From NCBI RefSeq assembly GCF_003116035.1, contig NZ_LGQW01000015.1, positions 1,799,841-1,863,840 of the forward strand: 64,000 nt of DNA, given 5' to 3'. Every line of letters begins with the position of its first letter. Within the stretch, counting starts at the first letter, position 1. Positions 10,277-18,434 of this stretch are shown piece by piece. Both the position numbers and the translations under genes were made by a program. The stretch comes from Azospirillum sp. TSH64 (GTDB taxonomy: Bacteria > Pseudomonadota > Alphaproteobacteria > Azospirillales > Azospirillaceae). The notes below the pieces were generated by a model, which saw only the letters and a program-made list of their open reading frames with translations, searched no databases and had not been told where the DNA came from.

Positions 10277-11563
10277 ATGAAAGTCCTCGTCGTCGGATCG
10301 GGCGGTCGTGAGCACGCGCTCTGCTGGGCCATTTCCAACTCGCCGCTGTGCGATGCGCTCTATTGCGCGCCGGGCAACGCCGGCATCGCCGACGTCGCCA
10401 CGCTGGTCGCCATCGGGTCGGAGGATGTCGACGCGCTGGTGCGCTTCGTCCAGGAAAACGCCATCGACTTCGTCGTCGTCGGTCCGGAAGGGCCGCTGGT
10501 GCTGGGTCTGGTGGACAGGCTGACCGCGCTGGGCGTCAAGGCCTTCGGGCCGAGTGCGGCGGCGGCGGAGCTTGAGGGCTCCAAGGGCTTCATGAAGGAC
10601 ATCCTGGCGAAATACGGGGTGCCCACCGCCTTCTACGAACGCTTCAAGGATCCCGAAGCCGCCAAGGCCTATGTGCGCAAGCATGGCGCCCCCATCGTGG
10701 TGAAGGCCGACGGTCTGGCCGCCGGCAAGGGCGTTACCGTCGCCCGCACCGAGCAGGAGGCGTTCGAGGCCATCGACGACGCGCTGGTCGGCGGCCGTTT
10801 CGGCGCTGCCGGTGCCGAGGTGGTGGTCGAGGAGTTCCTGGACGGCGAGGAGGTCAGCTTCTTCGCGCTGTGCGACGGCGAGAACGCGCTGCCGCTGGCC
10901 TCGGCCCAGGACCACAAGGCGGTCGGCGACGGCGACACCGGCCCCAACACCGGCGGCATGGGCGCCTATTCCCCGGCCCCGGTGCTGACCGCCGACCTGC
11001 AGGAGCGCGTGATGCGCGAGATCATCCTGCCGACGGTCAAGGGAATGGCGGCGGAAGGCAAGCCGTTCAAGGGCGTGCTGTTCGCCGGCCTGATGATCAT
11101 GCAGACGGCGGACGGCCCGGTGCCGAAAACGCTGGAGTTCAACGTCCGCTTCGGCGACCCGGAATGCCAGACGCTGATGATGCGGCTGAAGTCCGACGCG
11201 CTGGCGGCGCTGGTGGCGGCGGCCGACGGGGTGCTGGACAGCATCGACCTGCGCTGGCACGACCGCACCGCGCTGTGCGTGGTGATGGCGGCCAACGGCT
11301 ATCCCGGCGATTACACCAAGAACACCGAGATCCGCGGGCTGGACAAGGCGGGTGCCGTGGATGGTGTGACCGTGTTCCATGCCGGCACCAAGCGGGCCGA
11401 GGACGGCCGGGTGCTGTCGGTCGGCGGCCGGGTGCTGGGCGTCACCGCGCTGGCGCCGACGGTGGCGGAAGCCCAGACGGCTGCCTACAAGGCGGTGGAC
11501 GCGCTGGACTGGCCGGGCGGCTTCTGCCGCCGCGACATCGGCTGGCGGGCGGTGGGGCGGTAA
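10277..11563 (+). CDS. purD: Phosphoribosylamine-glycine ligase (GARS)
   Basis: Second step of purine synthesis: ATP-dependent ligation of glycine to phosphoribosylamine. 428 aa, the usual length. The N-terminus [17 protein letters not shown] is diagnostic, and the ATP-grasp motifs [23 protein letters not shown] and [12 protein letters not shown] are all present. The ATG at 10277 is preceded by GGAAGGAG. It is divergent from xseA and followed by a good intrinsic terminator. Confidence 0.97.
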   Translation: MKVLVVGSGGREHALCWAISNSPLCDALYCAPGNAGIADVATLVAIGSEDVDALVRFVQENAIDFVVVGPEGPLVLGLVDRLTALGVKAFGPSAAAAELEGSKGFMKDILAKYGVPTAFYERFKDPEAAKAYVRKHGAPIVVKADGLAAGKGVTVARTEQEAFEAIDDALVGGRFGAAGAEVVVEEFLDGEEVSFFALCDGENALPLASAQDHKAVGDGDTGPNTGGMGAYSPAPVLTADLQERVMREIILPTVKGMAAEGKPFKGVLFAGLMIMQTADGPVPKTLEFNVRFGDPECQTLMMRLKSDALAALVAAADGVLDSIDLRWHDRTALCVVMAANGYPGDYTKNTEIRGLDKAGAVDGVTVFHAGTKRAEDGRVLSVGGRVLGVTALAPTVAEAQTAAYKAVDALDWPGGFCRRDIGWRAVGR

Positions 11564-11587
11564 GCTCTGCCGTCGGACAGGGGATCA

Positions 11588-11613
11588 GGGGGCGCAGTGA
11601 TGCGCCCCCTTTT
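11588..11613 (+). terminator. Rho-independent terminator of purD
   Basis: GGGGGCGC (11588-11595), loop AGTGAT, GCGCCCCC (11602-11609), then TTTT. It sits 24 bp after the purD stop and before the convergent chemoreceptor gene. Confidence 0.85.
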
Positions 11614-11624
11614 GCGTTCCGGCT

Positions 11625-13130
11625 TCAGGCACGCAGCCGTTCCGACGTGGAGGCGATGTTCTGCGACACCACTTCGATGTCGCGGACCACGCGGGTGACG
11701 CTGTGGGCGATCTCCTTGGTCGCCGATTCCTGCTGCGACACGGCGGCGGCGATGGTGGTGGAGATCTGCTGGACGTCGGTGACGATCGTGCCGATGCGGC
11801 GGATGGCGTCGACCGCGTGCAGCGCCTCCTGCTGGACCGACGCGATCTGTGCCGCGATGTCGTCGGCAGCGCTGCCGCTCTGCTGGGCCAGCGACTTCAC
11901 CTCGTTCGCCACCACGGCGAAGCCGCGGCCCGCCTCGCCGGCACGGGCGGCTTCGATGGTGGCGTTCAGCGCCAGCAGGTTGGTCTGCGAGGCGATGCTG
12001 TTGATCAGCTTGGTGATGGCGCCGATTCGCTCGGCCGAGGTGACCAGGGCTTCCACCGCGGCGTTGGTGCGGGTCGCCTCCTCCGATGCCTTCAGCGAGG
12101 CGCCCGACGCCTCGTTGGCGCGGTTGCTGATGTCGGAGATCGAGGCCGACAGCTCCTCCGTCGCGGCGGCGACCGTCTGGGCGTTGGCGGTGGCGCGGTC
12201 GGCGGCGGTGCCGACCTCCCGGTCCAGGGACTCGGCAAGGTTGGCGATGCTGCTGCGGCGTTCGCCGTCCAGTTCCGCCTGCCGCAGCTCGGCCATCTTC
12301 TGGCCGTGGATGTCGATCAGCGACCCGCAGGCGCGCAGGGCCAGGCCGTTGCCGTCGCGGGCGACGCCGCCGATGGCGCGGAACCAGCGATAGGTGCCGT
12401 CCTTCAGCTTCAGCCGGTAATCGACGTCGTAGCCGGTGCGGCCGCTGCGGTCGTTCAGGCAGGCCATGAAGCCGTCGAAGGTCGGTTTGGCGTCGTCCGG
12501 GTGCAACCGGTCGGCCCAGGAATTGACGCCATCGGGGAAGCCAACCTTGTCGTCACGGTCGAAACCGGCGAGGCGGCGGAACTCCGGCGACCAGTGCCAG
12601 CGGCTCTGCGCATGCATCGGGTCGGCGTTGTGGAACACCGCATCCCAGAGCCCGACGCCGGCATGGCGGTCGAGCAGCTTGGCCCGCTCCAGTTCGTTGC
12701 GCTCGGCATCGATGTCGATCAGCGATCCGCAGGCGCGGAGCGCAAGGCCACTGCTGTCGCGGGCGACGCCGCCGATGGCGCGGAACCAGCGATAGCTGCC
12801 GTCCTTCACCTTCAGCCGGTAATTCACGTCATAGCCGGTGCGGCCGCTGCGGTCGTTCAGGCAGGCCATGAAGCTGTCGAAGGTCGGCTTGGCATCGTCC
12901 GGGTGCAGCCGGTCCGCCCACGACCCGACCTTGTCGGGGAAGCCGGCCGTGTCGTCATGGCCGAAGCCGACGAGGCGGCGGAATTCCGGCGACCAGTGCC
13001 AGCGGCTCTGCGCATGCATCGGATCGCCATTGTGAATCACGGCGTCCCACAACCCGACGCCCGCATGGCGTCCCAGCAGAGCCAACTCTTCGGCTGCCTG
13101 ATTGTCCTGGGGCTTGCGGAACGACAACAT
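11625..13130 (-). CDS. Soluble methyl-accepting chemotaxis-type protein with two tandem PAS domains
   Basis: A 501-aa chemotaxis signalling protein with no transmembrane helix, so cytoplasmic. PAS1 spans about residues 18-151 and PAS2 about 152-285; they are nearly identical copies. The C-terminal part is an MCP signalling coiled coil with the hairpin-tip sequence ASQTNLLALNATIEAARAGE. It probably modulates CheA through an unknown intracellular ligand or redox state sensed by the PAS domains. The ATG at 13128-13130 has GGGAG seven bases upstream; an upstream ATG-like start at 13190 is less likely. No che genes are nearby. Confidence 0.88.
   Translation of the reverse strand: MLSFRKPQDNQAAEELALLGRHAGVGLWDAVIHNGDPMHAQSRWHWSPEFRRLVGFGHDDTAGFPDKVGSWADRLHPDDAKPTFDSFMACLNDRSGRTGYDVNYRLKVKDGSYRWFRAIGGVARDSSGLALRACGSLIDIDAERNELERAKLLDRHAGVGLWDAVFHNADPMHAQSRWHWSPEFRRLAGFDRDDKVGFPDGVNSWADRLHPDDAKPTFDGFMACLNDRSGRTGYDVDYRLKLKDGTYRWFRAIGGVARDGNGLALRACGSLIDIHGQKMAELRQAELDGERRSSIANLAESLDREVGTAADRATANAQTVAAATEELSASISDISNRANEASGASLKASEEATRTNAAVEALVTSAERIGAITKLINSIASQTNLLALNATIEAARAGEAGRGFAVVANEVKSLAQQSGSAADDIAAQIASVQQEALHAVDAIRRIGTIVTDVQQISTTIAAAVSQQESATKEIAHSVTRVVRDIEVVSQNIASTSERLRA
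12290..13079 (-). repeat. Intragenic tandem duplication encoding two PAS domains
   Basis: Two direct repeat units of about 402 bp (about 13079-12678 and 12677-12290). By eye, about 107 of 123 aligned residues are identical. The lengths are equal and in frame, pointing to a recent in-frame duplication. Confidence 0.85.
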
Positions 13131-13371
13131 TTTTGAACTCCCGATGGCTGGCGGCTGTCGACGCATCATGGGCAGATATTCATTAAACAAACACTTAACA
13201 GACCATAACTTATCTACACGTACTCTATAACCTTTCTGCTATGCCTTGGAGGCTTTCATCCAGATTTGCCGTGGGGTTGTTTTGCAATGGTGTGTTTAAT
13301 GCTGAGAAATTCTATTCCGTTGCGTTGATAACAATAGTGCGCGCAACGCGAACCAAGCCTTTGGAGATGGC

Positions 13372-13824
13372 TCATCGGCGCTTTCTGAAGAAGTCCCGCA
13401 GCAGCGACCCGGCCCGGGTCTCGCCGATCCCGCTGTAGACTTCCGGCGCGTGGTGGCAGGTCGGCTGGGTGAAGAAGCGCGGCCCATGGTCTACGGCGCC
13501 GCCCTTGGGGTCGTAGGCGCCGTAATAGACCCGCCGGATGCGGGCGAAGCTGATCGCCGCGGCGCAGAGCGCGCAGGGCTCCAGCGTCACATACAGGTCG
13601 CAGCCGGGCAGGCGGGGCTGGCCGCGCCCGGCACAGGCGGCGCGGATCGCCAGCAACTCGGCATGGGCGGACGGGTCGCACAGCTCCTCCGTCCGGTTGC
13701 CGGCGGCGGCGAGCACCGCACCCGTTGCGGGATCGACGACGACGGCGCCGACCGGCACCTCGCCGCGCGCGGCGGCGGCCTCGGCGGCGGCGAAGGCGAG
13801 GTCCATATAGCTGGGAGAAGGCAT
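13372..13824 (-). CDS. tadA: tRNA-specific adenosine deaminase
   Basis: Zinc deaminase that converts A34 to inosine in the wobble position of tRNA-Arg(ACG); 150 aa. The catalytic HAE (in DPSAHAELLAI) and the zinc-binding PCALC motif are both present. The family hallmark 'KGGAVDHG...F.QPTCHH' region follows. The ATG at 13822-13824 is preferred over a TTG six codons upstream. It is divergent from the pseudouridine synthase gene (105 bp), a neighbourhood commonly seen in alphaproteobacteria. Confidence 0.93.
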   Translation of the reverse strand: MPSPSYMDLAFAAAEAAAARGEVPVGAVVVDPATGAVLAAAGNRTEELCDPSAHAELLAIRAACAGRGQPRLPGCDLYVTLEPCALCAAAISFARIRRVYYGAYDPKGGAVDHGPRFFTQPTCHHAPEVYSGIGETRAGSLLRDFFRKRR

Positions 13825-13929
13825 GGCCGGGCAGGGTGCCAACCGCCCGCCGAGCCCGTCAACCGGATTCCGGTGGCTGGGCGCTGGACCAGTGTTGCGG
13901 GCGGCGCGTCCAGGCCCTATGGTCCGGCC

Positions 13930-15243
13930 ATGGACCGCTCCGATACTGCCAAGAAATCCGATTCCGCCACCGCCTCCGGTGCTGGCGGCGGTGAACGAAT
14001 CGCCAAACGACTGGCGCGCGCCGGCCTATGCTCGCGCCGCGACGCCGAACGCTGGATCGCCGAGGGCCGCGTCGCGGTCAACAGCCGCGTGCTGGACAGC
14101 CCCGCCTGCGTGGTGCGCCCCGGCGACATCGTGCAGGTCGACGGCAAGGTCATTCCGGAACCGGAGCCGGCCCGCCTTTGGCGCTATCACAAGCCGTCGG
14201 GGCTGGTCACCACTGCCCGTGACGAGAAGGGGCGCGAGACCGTCTTCGACCGCCTGCCGCCCGACCTTCCGCGCGTGGTCTCCATCGGCCGTCTCGATCT
14301 GACGACCGAGGGGCTGCTGCTGCTGACCAACGACGGCGAGCTGGCCCGCTTCCTCGAACTGCCGGCCACCGGCTGGACCCGCCGCTACCGCGTGCGCGTC
14401 TTCGGCGAGGTCGACGAGAGGCAACTGGCGGCGCTGGAGAAGGGGCCGACCATCGAAGGCGTGAAGTACGGCCCGATCGAGGCCGCGCTCGACCGCATCC
14501 AGGGCCGCAACGCCTGGCTGACCGTCAGCCTGAAGGAAGGCAAAAACCGCGAGATCCGCAAGGTGATGGAGTCGCTGGGGCTCCAGGTCAACCGGCTGAT
14601 CCGCGTCGCCTACGGTCCGTTCCAGCTCGGCAAGTTGGAAGAGGGCGCCGTCGAGGAGGTGCCGAAGCGCGTCGTCCGCGAGCAGATCGCTCCCTTCTTC
14701 GGCACGCCCGAAGGGGCGGAGTCGACCGAGTCCGGCACCAAGCAGCGCGCCAAGGCCCGTGCCGAAGCGGCGGGGAAGCCCGGTCCGAAGGCCGCATCCT
14801 CGAAAGGCGGGGCGGCGAACGCCGACGCCAAGGCGGCGCCGAAGCGCGCGCCGCGGTCCGCCACCAAGCGGCACGAGGCCGAAGCCGCCCGCACCGAAGA
14901 GACCAAGCCGGCGCGGCGCGGCGGGGCCACCCGCGGCACCCTGTCGCTTGGCGGCGGTTCGGCCAAGCCGGGCCGTTCCGGCAAGCCGGAGGGTGCCCGC
15001 TCCGATGCCCCGCGGTCCGAGGGCGCACGTTCTCGCGATGACAGGGCTCGCGACGACAGGCCCCGCGATGACAGGCCGCGTGACGGCAAGGCTCCCGGCT
15101 TCAAGCCGGGCGGGTCCAAGCCAACTGCTCCGAAGGGCGCCGGTCCGGCGCCGCGGGGCGGTCCGAAGGCCGGCGGCGGCGAGAGGTCCGGCGGCGGGGC
15201 TGGCGGACGGACGGAGCGCCCGCGTGCGGATCGTCGGCGGTAA
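13930..15243 (+). CDS. rluB: 23S rRNA pseudouridine synthase (RluB/RsuA family) with a long basic tail
   Basis: A 437-aa rRNA modification enzyme. An N-terminal S4 RNA-binding domain ('RIAKRLARAGLCSRRDAE') is followed by the RsuA/RluB catalytic domain with GRLDLTTEGLLLLTNDG, whose Asp is the catalytic residue, and EGKNREIRKV. After about residue 255 the protein runs into 180 residues of Lys/Ala/Gly/Arg-rich, presumably disordered sequence that includes repeated RDDRPRDD units. Such tails are common in alphaproteobacterial members. The stop lies inside rsmD (20-bp overlap in another frame), suggesting translational coupling. The symbol is by family; the target uridine was not tested. Confidence 0.88.
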   Translation: MDRSDTAKKSDSATASGAGGGERIAKRLARAGLCSRRDAERWIAEGRVAVNSRVLDSPACVVRPGDIVQVDGKVIPEPEPARLWRYHKPSGLVTTARDEKGRETVFDRLPPDLPRVVSIGRLDLTTEGLLLLTNDGELARFLELPATGWTRRYRVRVFGEVDERQLAALEKGPTIEGVKYGPIEAALDRIQGRNAWLTVSLKEGKNREIRKVMESLGLQVNRLIRVAYGPFQLGKLEEGAVEEVPKRVVREQIAPFFGTPEGAESTESGTKQRAKARAEAAGKPGPKAASSKGGAANADAKAAPKRAPRSATKRHEAEAARTEETKPARRGGATRGTLSLGGGSAKPGRSGKPEGARSDAPRSEGARSRDDRARDDRPRDDRPRDGKAPGFKPGGSKPTAPKGAGPAPRGGPKAGGGERSGGGAGGRTERPRADRRR

Positions 15244-15784
15244 GCACCGCGGCCGCAGTCTGGTGGCACCGGGCGGGCGCGATACCCGCCCCACCACCGA
15301 CCGCACCCGGCAAGCCATTTTCAACATCCTGGCCCACGCCGACTGGGCGCCCGAGTTCGAGGGCGCCGCGGTCGTCGATGCCTTTTGCGGCACCGGTGCG
15401 CTGGGGCTGGAAGCCCTGTCGCGCGGTGCGTCCTGGTGCGGCTTCCTCGATATGGGCCGGCCGGCCCTCGACGCCGTGCGCGCCAATGTCGAGGCTCTGC
15501 GCGAGACGGCGAACGCCCAGATTCTGCGTGCCGATGCGGCCAAGCCGCCGCCGGCCCCTCGTGCCTGCATGCTGGCCTTTCTTGACCCGCCCTATGGCCA
15601 GGGGCTGGCGCCGCGCGCGCTGGAGGGTCTGCTGCGCGCCGGCTGGCTGGCTGAGGGCGCGCTCGCCGTGGTTGAGGTTGCCGACCGCGACCCGCTGCCT
15701 CTTCCCGACGGTTTTTCGGCGCTCGACGAGCGCCGCTATGGCGACACCCGCGTCGCCTTCCTGACGGTCCGCCACCCGGCCTGA
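15224..15784 (+). CDS. rsmD: 16S rRNA (guanine966-N2)-methyltransferase
   Basis: SAM-dependent methyltransferase for G966 of 16S rRNA; 186 aa. It begins with the family's RIVGGKHRGRSL, then TRPTTDRTRQAIFNIL, the SAM-binding VVDAFCGTGALGLEALSRGA, and the catalytic LAFLDPPYGQG (a D/N-PPY-type motif). The start is the GTG at 15224, which overlaps the end of the upstream synthase gene. The frame is open far upstream, but that part is the neighbour's shadow. Confidence 0.92.
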   Translation: MRIVGGKHRGRSLVAPGGRDTRPTTDRTRQAIFNILAHADWAPEFEGAAVVDAFCGTGALGLEALSRGASWCGFLDMGRPALDAVRANVEALRETANAQILRADAAKPPPAPRACMLAFLDPPYGQGLAPRALEGLLRAGWLAEGALAVVEVADRDPLPLPDGFSALDERRYGDTRVAFLTVRHPA

Positions 15785-15948
15785 CCGCTTGGGCGGTTCC
15801 CGCCCGACCCGCCCTTGGCGTTTCGCGTCAGTCCTTTACATCCCCTGAGTTCCATTTTTTACCGGCCCCGCCCACCCGCCGATGGGGGCGCATCCCTGGC
15901 GTTCCAAGGCTGCCGCTCGTGTTTTTCCATCATGCGGAAAGACGAAAC

Positions 15949-16094
15949 GGATTGTTGAGTTCCAAAACAATCCGAGCAAAACATTATGTGTCGCCGATGC
16001 GGTTCCTCTATGGAAACGGCGGCATCTATCTATCTCCTAAGACTGCACACCCTCGTTTGAGGGGGCCGTGCAGGTACCGGCACGGCTTCTTTTT
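15949..16094 (+). ncRNA. Candidate small RNA or attenuated leader transcript
   Basis: A 146-bp segment begins with a perfect 8-bp inverted repeat, GGATTGTT (15949-15956) with AACAATCC (15966-15973). It ends with two adjacent hairpins and a U-tract, as expected of a free-standing sRNA or a prematurely terminated leader. No Rfam family is recognised by eye and no clear promoter was assigned, so this is a hypothesis. Confidence 0.3.
16050..16094 (+). terminator. Double hairpin with T-tract
   Basis: CCCTC-gttt-GAGGG (16050-16063) is followed immediately by GCCGTGC (16065-16071) pairing with GCACGGC (16080-16086), then TTCTTTTT (16087-16094). It is a well-formed intrinsic terminator, although no protein gene on the plus strand ends just before it. 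Confidence 0.65.
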
Positions 16095-16240
16095 ACAGAA
16101 CACGCGACCGATCGGATGAACCGATAATAGAACCGGTGTGGACCGCTCGCCGGATGTGGTGTGTAAGGTAAGTTTTACTTGATCAGTCTGTATGCCTACG
16201 GCGTCGATCCGTCCGTCGGTGTCTTTTTGTCCCCGGTTTT

Positions 16241-16269
16241 GGCATACCAGATTACATATCTGGCATTCC
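16241..16269. promoter_or_regulatory. Candidate operator (29-bp pseudo-palindrome)
   Basis: The left arm GGCATACCAGAT (16241-16252) matches the reverse complement of the right arm (16258-16269) at 10 of 12 positions, with a 5-bp spacer. It sits 169 bp before the transporter ATG. Its GCATACCAGAT core recurs at 18281-18291 upstream of the TreS-like gene. The shape suits a dimeric regulator such as a GntR-type protein; the regulator is unknown. Confidence 0.5.
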
Positions 16270-16277
16270 TAAATCGG

Positions 16278-16302
16278 GACAATCGAACTCCGAGCGATTG
16301 TC
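16278..16302 (+). promoter_or_regulatory. Leader hairpin
   Basis: GACAATCG (16278-16285) and CGATTGTC (16295-16302) are perfect arms around a 9-nt loop, just after the operator-like palindrome. It may be a transcribed leader hairpin or a second protein-binding site. Confidence 0.4.
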
Positions 16303-16437
16303 GGCATCCGCGCCGAGTTCCGGAAAGGAACCGTCAGCAAGAGCGGTCCGTCCGGGTCATTCCGCAATCGTGATTGGCGTGCCGGTCCCCGGGAGAGGGG
16401 CCGTGCCGCCGGCTCAGGCAAGTTTAAGGGAGGCACG

Positions 16438-17793
16438 ATGGCTCATATGAATTCACAACCGGCGGCGGAATCCGCGGCGCCGGTTTCCGATGCGGTCCGC
16501 TGGACGCAGATCGTCGTCGGCATCGTCTGCATGGTGGCGGCGGCCAACATCCAGTATGCCTGGACGCTGTTCGTCCCGGAAATCCAGGCGACCCATGGCT
16601 GGACGCGCGCATCGATCCAGACCGCCTTCACCATCTTCGTCGTCGTGCAGACCTGGCTGACGCCGATCGAGGGCTATTTCATCGACAAGTACGGCCCCAA
16701 GGTGATCGTTGCCGCCGGCGGCTTCTTCACCGGCCTGTCCTGGATCATCGACAGCTATGCCGGCACGCTCACCATGCTGTATGTCGGCTCGGCCATCGGC
16801 GGCATCGGCGTCGGCTGCGTCTACGCCACCTGCGTCAACAACGCGCTGAAGTGGTTCCCGGAAAAGCGCGGTCTGGCGGTCGGCCTGACGGCGGGCGGCT
16901 ATGGCGCCGGTTCGGCCCTGACCATCCTGCCGATCTCGGCGATGATCCACAGCAGCGGCTACCAGTCGGCCTTCTTCTGGTTCGGCCTGGTGCAGGGCGC
17001 CATCATCATCTGCGCCGCGCTGTTCCTGCGCATGCCGCAGAAGGAGCAGGTCAAGGCCTCGACCAAGGTCGCCCAGACCCGCCGCGACTACACGCTCAGC
17101 GAAGCCATCCGCACCCCGGTGTTCTGGGTGATGTGGGCGATGTTCATCGGCACCGTCACCGGCGGCCTGATGGCTGTGGCCCAGCTGGGCGTCATCGCCC
17201 ACGATCTGGGTGTGAAGGAAGCCCCGGTCAGCGTCTTCGGCCTGACCATGGCGGCTCTGCCCTTCGCCCTGATGCTCGACCGCGTGATGAACGGCATCTC
17301 GCGTCCGCTGTTCGGCTTCATCTCGGATCACATCGGCCGTGAGGCGACCATGTTCGTCGCCTTCACCCTGGAAGGCGTCGGCATCATCATGCTGAGCCGT
17401 TTCGGCCACGACCCGATGATGTTCCTGATCCTCAGCGGCATGGTCTTCCTGGCCTGGGGCGAAGTGTACAGCCTGTTCAGCGCCACCTCGGCCGACACCT
17501 TCGGCACCAAGCATGCCGGCAAGATCTACGGCGTCCTCTACTGCGCCAAGGGTGTCGCCGCCCTGCTGGTCCCGCTGGGCAACCTGCTGATGGAAGCCAC
17601 CGGCACCTGGGCGACCGTGCTGTACGTCACCGCCACCATGGATCTGACCGCCGCGGCCTGTGCGCTGTTGGTCCTGAAGCCGATGCTGGCCCGGCACCAT
17701 GCCCGGAACGAGGAGTTGGCACGCCGCGCCGAACATGGCGATGCAGCCCGCGCCGTTCCTGTCGGGGCCGCCGCCGGCACCGCCAACGGGTAA
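16438..17793 (+). CDS. oxlT: Oxalate/formate antiporter family (OFA) MFS transporter
   Basis: A 451-aa inner-membrane major facilitator protein with about 12 hydrophobic helices. OFA hallmarks include IQYAWTLFVPEIQATHGW in helix 1 and CVNNALKWFPEKRGLAVGL. An Arg in NGISRPLFGFISDHIGRE and a Lys in YCAKGVAALL appear to match the two cationic residues that hold oxalate in OxlT; that placement is from memory of the family. The likely role is oxalate uptake against formate, or transport of a related dicarboxylate. Formyl-CoA transferase and oxalyl-CoA decarboxylase genes are not in the window. The ATG has an AGGGAGG Shine-Dalgarno. The long leader suggests tight regulation. Confidence 0.8.
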   Translation: MAHMNSQPAAESAAPVSDAVRWTQIVVGIVCMVAAANIQYAWTLFVPEIQATHGWTRASIQTAFTIFVVVQTWLTPIEGYFIDKYGPKVIVAAGGFFTGLSWIIDSYAGTLTMLYVGSAIGGIGVGCVYATCVNNALKWFPEKRGLAVGLTAGGYGAGSALTILPISAMIHSSGYQSAFFWFGLVQGAIIICAALFLRMPQKEQVKASTKVAQTRRDYTLSEAIRTPVFWVMWAMFIGTVTGGLMAVAQLGVIAHDLGVKEAPVSVFGLTMAALPFALMLDRVMNGISRPLFGFISDHIGREATMFVAFTLEGVGIIMLSRFGHDPMMFLILSGMVFLAWGEVYSLFSATSADTFGTKHAGKIYGVLYCAKGVAALLVPLGNLLMEATGTWATVLYVTATMDLTAAACALLVLKPMLARHHARNEELARRAEHGDAARAVPVGAAAGTANG

Positions 17794-17832
17794 GGCGCAG
17801 TCGGGGGGCTTCGCTCGGAAGACTGACTGACG

Positions 17833-17872
17833 GATGCGGGCCGGGATGTGCGAGAGCACCCCGGTCCGCATC
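17833..17872. terminator. Terminator hairpin between convergent genes
   Basis: A long imperfect stem, GATGCGGGCCGGG (from 17833) with CCCGGTCCGCATC (to 17872), with an inner TGTGC-gaga-GCAC tip. It lies between the transporter stop and the convergent small membrane-protein gene. There is no clear T-run, so it may act from either side. Confidence 0.55.
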
Positions 17873-17874
17873 GT

Positions 17875-18108
17875 TCATTCGATCCAGAAGGGCCGGTCCT
17901 TGGCCTTGCCGGGTTTGCCTTCGGAATTGTTTTCGGTCTGGGCCGCCTGCTGGAAGCGGTCGGAGGAGAACAGGATGCCCGGCTCCTCTTCGGTCTCGTC
18001 CTTCTCCGGCTCGATGACGGTGAAGCCGCCGCGGCCGCTGGCCATATAGACGGCGTGGCCGATCATGCCGGTCAGCGCGAGGAACAGAAGGGCCTGGGTC
18101 TCGATCAT
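17875..18108 (-). CDS. Small single-helix membrane protein
   Basis: A 77-aa protein of unknown function. One N-terminal hydrophobic helix ('ALLFLALTGMIGHAVYMA') is followed by a charged, Glu-rich, probably disordered tail ending in KAKDRPFWIE. I chose the ATG at 18106-18108, which has AAGGA about ten bases upstream; the frame is open to 18216. It is convergent with the OFA transporter and divergent from the TreS-like gene. It could be a small accessory subunit, but nothing proves that. Confidence 0.6.
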   Translation of the reverse strand: MIETQALLFLALTGMIGHAVYMASGRGGFTVIEPEKDETEEEPGILFSSDRFQQAAQTENNSEGKPGKAKDRPFWIE

Positions 18109-18434
18109 GGCGGAAACGTCCTTATCGGGAGGGGAGGGGCGTCGACAGGAACAAAGGCGATAGGAACAACAGGGCACGAGGCCAAACGACATCCCTCGCG
18201 GACAGTGGGTGCCCACGGTGACGGTTCAGTCATGCTGTACTGCAACATAAGCAGGCCGGTATGCTACCGCAAAAAGTTTTGCATACCAGATGCCGGATGC
18301 CTGACCTGCAACTTTGCCGCAGGCGCACCCACCACCGAAGGGCGGTTTGCCCCGCAACCAAAGTGGCCTTGCCGCTGTTCCCCGCCTGTCCTCCCCGCAT
18401 CGGGCCGGGGACAGGGCATCGCGATGGAGCGGCC
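18109..18434. other. Divergent promoter region of the small membrane protein and TreS-like genes
   Basis: 326 bp without a gene. It contains an inverted repeat, GGTATGC (18258-18264) with GCATACC (18281-18287), a nested GCAAAA-ag-TTTTGC (18269-18282), and the pair CCTGC (18305-18309) / GCAGG (18319-18323). The shared 11-mer GCATACCAGAT is at 18281-18291. The Shine-Dalgarno GGAG of the TreS-like gene lies near 18426. Confidence 0.6.
18258..18291. promoter_or_regulatory. Candidate operator with the GCATACCAGAT motif
   Basis: Inverted arms GGTATGC and GCATACC are 16 bp apart, with a second small palindrome between them. The right arm extends into GCATACCAGAT, identical over 11 bases to the palindrome upstream of the OFA transporter. 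Both copies are preceded by TTTTG. Confidence 0.45.

Larger units (their letters stand above)
15785..16437. other. Structured 653-bp intergenic region upstream of the OxlT-type gene
   Basis: No convincing protein-coding gene. The region is less GC-rich than its surroundings and holds a run of inverted repeats: 15791-15805 (after rsmD), 15949-15973, a double hairpin with a T-run at 16050-16094, an operator-like palindrome at 16241-16269 and a hairpin at 16278-16302. The motif GAGTTCC occurs at 15847, 15957 and 16315. The Shine-Dalgarno sequence of the next gene (AGGGAGG) lies at its right end. Confidence 0.7.

Noticed and set aside
12290..13079. Repeats considered as a CRISPR or mobile element
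   Set aside because: The units are protein-coding, about 400 bp long, in frame, and there are only two; they are duplicated PAS domains.
15037..15095. Short GC-rich direct repeats in the pseudouridine synthase tail
   Set aside because: They encode RDDRPRDD units of a disordered protein tail and need no separate explanation.
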